Below are positions 1-6,026 of a DNA stretch of 11,050 nucleotides, piece after piece (position 1 is the stretch's first letter; every line of letters starts with the position of its first letter). The DNA is from Deltaproteobacteria bacterium (GTDB taxonomy: Bacteria; Desulfobacterota; Desulfobacteria; Desulfobacterales; JAFDDL01). The DNA lies in NCBI GenBank assembly GCA_019310865.1, contig JAFDDL010000074.1, forward strand, positions 1-11,050, given 5' to 3'. Below the pieces are notes generated by a model that was not told the DNA's origin, did no database searches, and worked only from the letters and a program-made list of their open reading frames with translations. Position numbers and translations under genes: made by a program.

Positions 1-269
1 CAGCCACCTTAGGACACCCCATGTCCCAAAAGATCTTGAAGTTCAAACCCATTCCGCCGAGATACTTCTCTGGTTCATATTCCCGGGTCGAGACTCTGGA
101 GATGTTTCCATCCGGTAAGTCTACATGCAAGACGCTCCCTGCCCACGCGTGTGAATTCGCCTGTTTCAGTTTCGCTCCGCTTGCTTCCCACCCGCTTTCA
201 TTTTCCGCAAGGCCAAACCCTTTAATATTTCGATATAGAATCGGTTGGCGCCATTTCTTTGCTTAGCAT
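1..269 (-). CDS. AOR-family (aldehyde:ferredoxin oxidoreductase) N-terminal part, runs off the window; start apparently frameshifted
   Basis: An open frame from 262 down to 1 encodes a segment typical of the AOR N-terminal domain: AWAGSVLHVDLPDGNIS followed by EKYLGGMGLNFKIFWDMG, matching the family pattern 'W-G-x-(I/V)-L-x-V-D-L ... Y-(L/I)-G-G-x-G-L'. Enzymes of this family use a tungsto- or molybdopterin and an Fe4S4 cluster to oxidise aldehydes (or, in the BamB branch, act on aryl-CoA) in anaerobes. The rest, with the cluster cysteines, lies outside the window. The only well-placed start is ATG 267-269, 6 nt after a perfect AAAGGAG, but that frame stops after 15 codons (TAA at 222-224). 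The AOR frame opens only after TAA 263-265 and has no ATG, GTG or TTG before TTG at 128-130. Removing one base near 263-266 would join the ribosome site to the AOR frame. This is either a sequencing error, a real frameshift or use of a weak internal start. The aminotransferase ends 35 nt upstream, so the two are probably cotranscribed. Family call fairly sure; intactness unknown. Confidence 0.7.
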
Positions 270-275
270 CAGTTG

Positions 276-282
276 CTCCTTT
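276..282 (-). promoter_or_regulatory. ribosome binding site pointing to ATG 267-269
   Basis: On the minus strand the sequence reads AAAGGAG, 6 nt before ATG at 267-269. It is as good as the ribosome sites of the other genes here. It marks where translation of the AOR-family gene should begin, although that frame is not the AOR frame. This is the main argument for a one-base frameshift just after the start. Confidence 0.7.
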
Positions 283-304
283 CACGCATTTGCATCTCTT
301 ATGG

Positions 305-1663
305 TTATTTCCCCGTAAAACAGCCCTCCAGACTGGTCTTGAGGACGCGAATCAGTTCTTCCATATCCGCATCGGTGTGGGCAGGAGAAATAAAAGCAAT
401 ATGTGAATGTTCCGGAACGAAAATGCCGTCCAGTCGCAATCTGAGGTTGAATTCCTCTACGGTTTCCATGTCCTCCTTGATCCGATCCCTTGGCTTTGTC
501 ACAGGCGGCTCGATCATATGGACCTGCCACATGGACCCCACGCCGGTCATGGTGGAGGCAATCCCCTTTGCCTTTGCAAACTCGTTGTAGCTGCTCCGAA
601 GGTAATCGCCCCTTGCGGAAAGGTCATTGTAAATCTTGGGATTGTTCTCGGTCAAGTAATCCATCATGGCAATGGAATTGGCCAGAGTGACGGGATTACC
701 GCTGAAGGTGCCGGTGAGCAAAATGGGAGGATCCAGCTTGAACACCTCGTCGAAAATTTCCTTACGGGTGGCCACTGCTCCGATGGGAGAGCCACCACCC
801 AGGGCTTTTCCAAATAGCCCGATATCGGGCGTCACACCGAACAACTCCTGTCCGCCGCCCAGGGCCAAGCGAAATCCAGTGATGATTTCGTCAAAAAGAA
901 GCAGCACGCCACACCTTTCGGTAACATCCTTCAGCTTTTTCAGATACTCCGGTTCAAAGGGAATGGCGCCCCCGACGCCGAGAACCGGCTCCAGCATGAC
1001 CACCGCCAAATCATCCGCGTTTTCCTCTATCAGCTCAAAGGCCGCCTCCCGGCCAAAGGGCAGCAGAACCATGTTGTCCTTGGCATGCCGCTCCATACCG
1101 GCCTGGACCGGGACTGGATTGGGTCGGTCAACCGGCCCCATCTTATCCTCGTTCGGCCGCACGCTCCACAAAGAGTATTCGTTAGAACCGTGAAACGTGC
1201 CCTCGAACTTGGCAACCTTGTTTTTTCCGGTATACGCCCGTGCCAATGCCACTGATTTATGGACGGCCTCGTTACCGGTGTTACAGAGCATTATCTGCTC
1301 GGCACAGGGAACACACCGGATGAAGCGTTCACCGAAGGCAAGCTCCGCCGGTGTGGGAATCCCGTAATAAATCGGACCGGATTCAAGTTGCTTTTGGATG
1401 GCCGCCACATTGGGGGCCGGGCGGTGGCCGAGCAATAACACACCGAAACCCATGCAAAAGTCCAGGTATTGATTGCCGTCGACGTCCCAAACTTGTCCCC
1501 CATCCGCCCGTTGAGCATAAAACGGCCATGGGTCAAAGTCGCGGACCGAGCTGATGTCGCCATTGGGCAAAAATGCTTCCGCTTTTTTACTAAGTGCGCC
1601 GGATTTTGGTGTGCGCCGCCTGATTTCTTCCTTAAATTCTTCTATAATCCTACGCCGTGACAT
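305..1663 (-). CDS. class III PLP-dependent aminotransferase, glutamate-1-semialdehyde 2,1-aminomutase-like
   Basis: 452 residues, fold type I PLP enzyme. Visible family marks are the phosphate-binding NTGNEA at 128-133, FEGTFHGS at 153-160, LLLFDEIITGFR at 254-265 with Asp258 contacting the PLP ring nitrogen, Schiff-base Lys286 in LFGKALGGGSPIGA, and GTFSGNP at 318-324. The Lys286 block and GTFSGNP resemble HemL, but the NSGTEA of HemL is NTGNEA here, there is an N-terminal extension (residues 1-30, basic and charged) and no other haem genes are nearby. A catabolic omega-transaminase or amino-group mutase is therefore likelier than a haem-synthesis role; this is inference. The start ATG is backed by AAAAGGAG 6 nt upstream. 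The AOR-family frame follows 35 nt downstream, suggesting an amine-to-aldehyde-to-acid pair. A 73-bp relic of a paralogue of this gene lies at 5928-6000. Substrate unknown. Confidence 0.9.
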   Translation of the reverse strand: MSRRRIIEEFKEEIRRRTPKSGALSKKAEAFLPNGDISSVRDFDPWPFYAQRADGGQVWDVDGNQYLDFCMGFGVLLLGHRPAPNVAAIQKQLESGPIYYGIPTPAELAFGERFIRCVPCAEQIMLCNTGNEAVHKSVALARAYTGKNKVAKFEGTFHGSNEYSLWSVRPNEDKMGPVDRPNPVPVQAGMERHAKDNMVLLPFGREAAFELIEENADDLAVVMLEPVLGVGGAIPFEPEYLKKLKDVTERCGVLLLFDEIITGFRLALGGGQELFGVTPDIGLFGKALGGGSPIGAVATRKEIFDEVFKLDPPILLTGTFSGNPVTLANSIAMMDYLTENNPKIYNDLSARGDYLRSSYNEFAKAKGIASTMTGVGSMWQVHMIEPPVTKPRDRIKEDMETVEEFNLRLRLDGIFVPEHSHIAFISPAHTDADMEELIRVLKTSLEGCFTGK

Positions 1664-1669
1664 AAAGGG

Positions 1670-1677
1670 CTCCTTTT
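1670..1677 (-). promoter_or_regulatory. ribosome binding site of the aminotransferase
   Basis: AAAAGGAG on the minus strand, 6 nt before ATG 1661-1663, fixes the start of the aminotransferase. Confidence 0.7.
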
Positions 1678-1745
1678 AATGTAACATCACTTGAGGTTTT
1701 TTATTTCACAGTCCCGTCACTGTTTTTCGAAACAGCTCATAAGAT

Positions 1746-1771
1746 AGTATAATTATTGGATAGTGTACCAA
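1746..1771 (-). promoter_or_regulatory. weak candidate sigma70 promoter for the aminotransferase-AOR pair
   Basis: Minus strand: TATACT at 1746-1751 (5/6 to the -10 consensus) in an AT-rich stretch, with TTGGTA at 1766-1771 as a poor -35 and a short 14-nt spacer. It sits about 80 nt before the aminotransferase start in the 246-bp gap (1664-1909) after the regulator gene. A weak -35 would suit an activator-dependent promoter, but the match could be chance. Confidence 0.25.
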
Positions 1772-1801
1772 AGATAGCAGAAATATGGGGCAAGCGGCTA
1801 C

Positions 1802-1813
1802 CACCTTTAGGTG
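1802..1813. promoter_or_regulatory. short inverted repeat, possible operator
   Basis: CACCT-TT-AGGTG, a 5-bp perfect inverted repeat with a 2-bp centre. It lies roughly 60-75 bp upstream of where the candidate aminotransferase promoter would start transcription, a position typical for activator sites. The adjacent regulator gene makes this plausible, but a repeat this short is common by chance. Confidence 0.2.
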
Positions 1814-1909
1814 AACAAGGGGGTGAATTTTAGGGATTGGTCGCTACGATGAAGACAATTAATGAATTGCTGAGGTTGCAGGCACGCGATTTCCTCCCGA
1901 GAACCGGTG

Positions 1910-4585
1910 TCATCCTTTATTGGAAATATTCAGCTCTTTCGCTCGCAATACCGCATGTATTCGGGTGGTTACATTTAATTTCCCATACATATGGTTGATG
2001 TGTTTTTTTATCGTACTGACAGAAACAAATAGTTTGTCTGCGACTTCTTTATTTGAATAGCCATCTGCAATCATGGATAATATTTCCACCTCTCGCGGTG
2101 TCAGATACTCCGCCGGACTTACCGCCACTCGACCGGCCTTCACGTTTGACATTTTTTCAAACCCGCAACTCTTGATGAGATAATCCACATGTGTTTGAAC
2201 TTTTGGTTGCGGGCTTTGTCTCAGATCGATGAGTATCTCCCCGATGAAGGGCGCATAATTTATAAAGGGCCGGACATAGCCGTCTTTTTCCGCAAAAGCG
2301 ACGGCCTTTTCCAGGACGGACAAAGCCGCTTTCTTTTGCGTGAGGGCATGCAGCGCCGCTGCATAAATGATATCGATTTTAAGCACGGATTCCATCCGTT
2401 GGCGGTTGAAAGACCTGGGCCGTATGGTATCCAACGATTCGATGACCGCGACATATTTTCCCTGCATGAGGCGTAGATGTGCCATTACCAGGCAGTCACT
2501 TTCATATTTTTCAGAAAACGGTTCATCGAGTCGAAAATTCCGCTTTTTTTCCCATTGGACGGCCGAATCCGTTTCACCATTCAACAGATATAGCCGGGCC
2601 CCGTCACTCTCGGCATAGTCAATGAAAAAGGGACTATTGGATCGAATTGCAAACGCCTGGGATTTTTCGATACAATGCCTGGCTTCCAGCGACTCACCCA
2701 TCGCCAGACATATAAGCGCTTTAAGTCGATATCCTTCGGTCTGGAAATCTATTAATTGAGGGGCCGATAAGTATTTGAGTGCGTCAGTGATATGTTCGAG
2801 GGCCGCATTGAGTTCGTTTCGAAAATAACATATCACGGCCATATCGAAATGATATGTCTTTCGAAAATCCGGAACCGGTATTCTTTCCGACTTCGCCCAG
2901 TCCAACCCCTCCTTCAAAATCGCTTCCGCTTCACGCAAATGCCCCTGGATCCTTTCAACTCTGGACTGCAACAATTTCATAGTGCTCATACCGAAACTGA
3001 TCCCGGCATCACGATAAATATTAAATGCGTCCTGGTTGAGTTCAACCGTTTTTGTAATATCACCACTGTGGGAAAAAACCCAGCTGGCCCATTGTGTCAA
3101 GTCCGCGTAGACAATCGCGTTGTCCGAAGATACCTGTTGGCGCGCCTGGAGTAGCTTCTCGGCATTCTGGTTTAGCGGGTCTTTTACTACGGATATCTCA
3201 TGCTGCAGCAATAAGAGCAGTTCTTCAGCATATTTTTTCTTCTCCCTTGGATACCGTGACAGTTTATCGGGCATATTTTTTTTCAGTTCACGGAGAATTC
3301 TCTCTGAATTTTCAACATATCCTTGATGGATCTTTTCAAAACACTCGTATATCGCAAGAATAAAGCGCTGATTCAGAAGCTTGTTCGGCAGTTTATTCAG
3401 CCAGCGCCGGGCCTTTTTAATTTCCATGTTGCTCAGCAGGGACAGCATATGATCTTCCATAATATCCGCTGCAAATTCCATATCCTTTGCGGCAATGGCA
3501 TGGTAAAAGGCTTCATCCAGCAAATTTTGTCCCGAAAACCACAGCGCGGCGGCCTTATGAAGGGATGATATGGATTCAGGGCTATTTTGGGATAGGCGCA
3601 GTCGCAACGATTCAGCAAACAGCTGATGATACCGAAACCAATGTCGCGCGCTGTCCATGGGTAACAGAAACAGATTGTTTCTTTCTAACTCCGTGATGAT
3701 ATCGCCGGCATCCGCCCGGCCGGTTAATTCAGCACATAATTCAGCATTGAATCTATCCAATATGGCGGTATTCAGTAAAAAACGCTGCACCATTTCCGGC
3801 TGTGCGTTGAAAACCTCAGTGATCAGGTAATCGGTTATTTCCCATCCCGAATTGAAACCGGCTTTCTCAATCTGCCTGACCTGTTTTGAATCCTGGATCG
3901 ACAGACCCGTTAACTGCAGGCCGGCCGCCCAGCCCTCCGTCCAGTCATAGAGCGTGTCAAACTGTTCGTCCGGCAAATCAACCTTCAATACCTCACTGAA
4001 AAACAACTGGGCTTCTTCCCGGTTAAAATTCAGCTGCGCAGCTTTTATCTCGGTAATCTGACCCCATGATCTGATACGAGCCAAGGAAAACGGTGGCTGC
4101 AGGCGTGACAACAGCACAATATGCAGTTGCGGTGGTGTATTTTGTATCAGGGCTGAAACGGCATCGTGGATTTCCTGGTTTTCAATCACATGGTAATCGT
4201 CCAGGACCATGTACAGATCTTTTTCCAAGTGGCCCAAATGATGGGCCACCATGCCCACTGCATCCGATGCGGATAACGTTTTCTGGCCTTGCAGAAACGG
4301 GCTGAACTTAGGCTCAAGCTCCGGGGCCACAAACTGGAGCGACGTCATCAAATATCGAAAAAAAAGATCGGATTCATTGTCAGTCTTGTCCAGAGAATAC
4401 CACGCCGCTGGTAATTTATGCCGATCCATCCAAAGACAGGCCAACGAGGTTTTACCGAACCCCGCCGGTCCGGCGATTAAGATAAGCCGCTTATCCTTTC
4501 CCTTCTGAAGAGAACTGACCAGCTGTGGTCTGTCCACCATGTGCGTTCTCAGGGATGGGATCGTAATTTTCGTTTCTATCAACAT
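1910..4585 (-). CDS. MalT/LAL-type large ATP-binding LuxR-family transcriptional regulator
   Basis: 891 residues, the usual length for MalT-like (LAL/STAND) activators. The N-terminal NTPase has Walker A GPAGFGKT at 39-46 and a Walker B-like YMVLDDYH with Asp129-Asp130. A long helical stretch (about 340-800), rich in TPR-like repeats such as AALWFSGQNLLDEAFYHAIA, is the likely inducer-sensing part. The C-terminus carries a LuxR/GerE helix-turn-helix at about 828-885 (LTPREVEILSMIADGYSNKE, then VSVSTIKKHINHMYGKLNV). By analogy with MalT it would bind ATP and a small inducer, oligomerise and activate transcription from nearby promoters. It lacks an autoinducer-binding domain, so it is not an AHL-type LuxR. 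No strong ribosome site precedes ATG 4583-4585, unlike all the neighbours, so its translation may be low. It has its own good promoter at 4674-4701. It separates the hydrolase from the aminotransferase-AOR pair and probably controls one or both flanks (inference). Confidence 0.92.
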   Translation of the reverse strand: MLIETKITIPSLRTHMVDRPQLVSSLQKGKDKRLILIAGPAGFGKTSLACLWMDRHKLPAAWYSLDKTDNESDLFFRYLMTSLQFVAPELEPKFSPFLQGQKTLSASDAVGMVAHHLGHLEKDLYMVLDDYHVIENQEIHDAVSALIQNTPPQLHIVLLSRLQPPFSLARIRSWGQITEIKAAQLNFNREEAQLFFSEVLKVDLPDEQFDTLYDWTEGWAAGLQLTGLSIQDSKQVRQIEKAGFNSGWEITDYLITEVFNAQPEMVQRFLLNTAILDRFNAELCAELTGRADAGDIITELERNNLFLLPMDSARHWFRYHQLFAESLRLRLSQNSPESISSLHKAAALWFSGQNLLDEAFYHAIAAKDMEFAADIMEDHMLSLLSNMEIKKARRWLNKLPNKLLNQRFILAIYECFEKIHQGYVENSERILRELKKNMPDKLSRYPREKKKYAEELLLLLQHEISVVKDPLNQNAEKLLQARQQVSSDNAIVYADLTQWASWVFSHSGDITKTVELNQDAFNIYRDAGISFGMSTMKLLQSRVERIQGHLREAEAILKEGLDWAKSERIPVPDFRKTYHFDMAVICYFRNELNAALEHITDALKYLSAPQLIDFQTEGYRLKALICLAMGESLEARHCIEKSQAFAIRSNSPFFIDYAESDGARLYLLNGETDSAVQWEKKRNFRLDEPFSEKYESDCLVMAHLRLMQGKYVAVIESLDTIRPRSFNRQRMESVLKIDIIYAAALHALTQKKAALSVLEKAVAFAEKDGYVRPFINYAPFIGEILIDLRQSPQPKVQTHVDYLIKSCGFEKMSNVKAGRVAVSPAEYLTPREVEILSMIADGYSNKEVADKLFVSVSTIKKHINHMYGKLNVTTRIHAVLRAKELNISNKG

Positions 4586-4673
4586 GGTGAAGATAACACT
4601 TTGTTGCGTAACATACCTAATAGATATGTAAATTTATCGAAAGGGGATGCCCGGTTCAGGCAAAACTCACCAG

Positions 4674-4701
4674 ATTCTACCAAACATTTATCAAATGGCA
4701 A
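4674..4701 (-). promoter_or_regulatory. sigma70-like promoter for the MalT-type regulator
   Basis: Minus strand: -35 TTGCCA at 4696-4701 (5/6), 16-nt spacer, -10 TAGAAT at 4674-4679 (5/6). Predicted transcription starts near 4667, giving a leader of about 80 nt before ATG 4583-4585. It lies in the 192-bp gap after the hydrolase gene, so the regulator can be expressed apart from the transport genes. This is the best promoter match I found in the window. Confidence 0.5.
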
Positions 4702-4777
4702 GCTTTTTATTGAGAACCATTGCTATATGGAGGGGAGGTGGTTTTTTTTAATGGAAACAGCTATTTCTCACAGCGGA

Positions 4778-5872
4778 TTACCGAGACAGCAGTCTCGCCG
4801 GGTTTTTTACGGTCATTTGTTCAATCTGCGTTTCGGACACCTCGGCCATCCGCAACTGGGGCAAAACGGCCCGTGTCAGGTGGCAATACCCACCTCCACC
4901 AAACCGCCGGGTCAGTATCTTCAGATATCGGTCTGTTGCCAGAACGATCTGTCCGGCATAGCCGGCCTTGCATAGCTCGGCCGTGGCAACCACCAGCATC
5001 CACTCCGGTGGGCTGTAAAAGCCCATATCCAGGAGGTGATAATCATGACCGAAGCAGTCATGCCCGACCGCAAGGCCCTGATCCAGAAGCTCTTTGTTGA
5101 AATCGAGTTTCAGCTTCCTGGCCTCGGGATCATTCATCAGGGTTTTAAGATCCATGGACGTCAAATGATTTTGCATGTGGCACATCAGGATCCGCTGCGG
5201 ATCCATTCCGGCATCGAGCAATGTTTTAACAACCATTCGGACCTGCTCCGGCGTCATCCCGAGCCCATGATGGATGGAGGCGGATAGGCCGGTTTCATTG
5301 GAAACATGCGCAATGGCTTTCAGCAGCTTTTGCCCCTGATCGGTGCGACCTTCCTCGATTGCCGCCTTAAGATGCCCAGCCTTGATTCCCGTATCTTCGA
5401 TACCGTTTCGAACTTCACCAAGCAGATACTGTTCGTATTCCCGGGTCGACATGTCTTTGAATTTATCGGGCCAAGAATCTTCGGAATAGAGGCCCGTGGT
5501 GGCCACCACGTGGACACCGGATTTTTCCGAAATGCGGCGGATCGCACGAATATCGCTGCGAAGCCCGGGAACGCTCATATCCACTATGGCAGAACCGCCG
5601 GAAGCCTTGAAATCAGCCATCTCCGCGACCATGGTTTCCTCGTCATGCATACTCACGGCATCCCAGGACAATATGAAATTTTGCCTGTGGTAGTAACTGT
5701 TGTCCAAAGTCAGTTTATCATTTGCCTTTACCGGAAGCTCGTCTTCCGGTGGCAGCGTTTTCATCCATCTTTTCCGGTAAATGCTACCGTCATATACGAT
5801 GTGCTCGTGCATTGAGGTCAGGCCCAATGATTCCGCAGCAATCGGGCCCAAAACCGTCATCACTTCCGGCAT
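4778..5872 (-). CDS. phosphotriesterase-family (PF02126-type) binuclear metal hydrolase
   Basis: 364 residues, a normal length for the amidohydrolase-fold phosphotriesterase/lactonase family. The full metal set is visible: His22 and His24 in the N-terminal MHEH, the lysine expected to be carboxylated (Lys169 in IKAGHLKA), His201 in SIHHGLG, His232 in ILMCHMQNH and Asp314 in IVLATDRY. The family C-terminal NPARLL is also present. Members hydrolyse lactones, organophosphates, amides or N-acyl bonds; annotation as a 'phosphotriesterase' does not give the natural substrate. The enzyme has no signal peptide and should be cytoplasmic. The start is fixed by AAGGAG 6 nt before ATG 5870-5872. Upstream is an MFS carrier with an aminotransferase relic in the 154-bp gap. 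Downstream is the MalT-type regulator. The context suggests it opens an imported compound before transamination and oxidation (inference). Confidence 0.9.
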   Translation of the reverse strand: MPEVMTVLGPIAAESLGLTSMHEHIVYDGSIYRKRWMKTLPPEDELPVKANDKLTLDNSYYHRQNFILSWDAVSMHDEETMVAEMADFKASGGSAIVDMSVPGLRSDIRAIRRISEKSGVHVVATTGLYSEDSWPDKFKDMSTREYEQYLLGEVRNGIEDTGIKAGHLKAAIEEGRTDQGQKLLKAIAHVSNETGLSASIHHGLGMTPEQVRMVVKTLLDAGMDPQRILMCHMQNHLTSMDLKTLMNDPEARKLKLDFNKELLDQGLAVGHDCFGHDYHLLDMGFYSPPEWMLVVATAELCKAGYAGQIVLATDRYLKILTRRFGGGGYCHLTRAVLPQLRMAEVSETQIEQMTVKNPARLLSR

Positions 5873-5878
5873 GATTGT

Positions 5879-5884
5879 CTCCTT
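5879..5884 (-). promoter_or_regulatory. ribosome binding site of the hydrolase
   Basis: AAGGAG on the minus strand, 6 nt before ATG 5870-5872. It selects the first Met over Met5 and directly follows the stop of the relic reading frame (ACA TAA GGAG). Confidence 0.65.
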
Positions 5885-5927
5885 ATGTTTCGTTTACAAT
5901 GTTATGTCTGATCTCTATTTTGGGAAG

Positions 5928-6000
5928 CCCCTTCGCCTGAGCGAAATCGTTGTAGCTACTGTGAAGATAATCGCCCCAGGCTGAAAGTTCATTAAAAATC
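5928..6000 (-). pseudogene. relic of a second class III aminotransferase gene
   Basis: This 73-bp stretch aligns without gaps to 563-635 inside the intact aminotransferase. Over 24 codons 57 of 72 bases agree (79%), 11 of the 15 differences fall at third codon positions, and 18 of 24 residues agree. The relic reads IFNELSAWGDYLHSSYNDFA where the intact gene reads IYNDLSARGDYLRSSYNEFA (residues 344-363), and AQAKG/AKAKG follows in both. Homology stops abruptly on both sides. The frame continues from the stop codon of the MFS gene and ends at a TAA just before the hydrolase ribosome site, with no start codon, so it should not be translated on its own. The synonymous pattern shows that the source was a functional, already diverged paralogue, not a recent copy of the neighbouring gene. 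Confidence 0.85.
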
Positions 6001-6026
6001 GAGAATTTTGAATCTGGTAATTTCTC

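Noticed and set aside
78..91. 14-bp direct repeat TATTCCCGGGTCGA, also at 5436-5449
   Set aside because: Both copies encode STREYE in unrelated proteins (AOR and hydrolase) with no similarity on either side. A match of this length is close to chance expectation for a window of this size.
305..1663. Naming the aminotransferase hemL
   Set aside because: The family resemblance is real, but the motif changes, N-terminal extension and catabolic context do not support a haem-synthesis assignment.
1708..1727. ACAGT/ACTGT hairpin followed by T-run on the plus strand as a terminator
   Set aside because: It would terminate only plus-strand transcription, and no plus-strand gene exists upstream of it. 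The stem is 5 bp.
1910..4585. Reading the LuxR-family regulator plus the lactonase-like hydrolase as a quorum-sensing/quenching pair
   Set aside because: The regulator is the large MalT/LAL type with an N-terminal NTPase and no autoinducer-binding domain, and no LuxI synthase is present.
4541..5100. Plus-strand frames near GGAGGGGAGG and ATG at 4751, which looks like a ribosome site and start
   Set aside because: The encoded peptides have no family features and run antisense into the hydrolase gene. The purine-rich tract followed by eight T is better treated as intergenic sequence.
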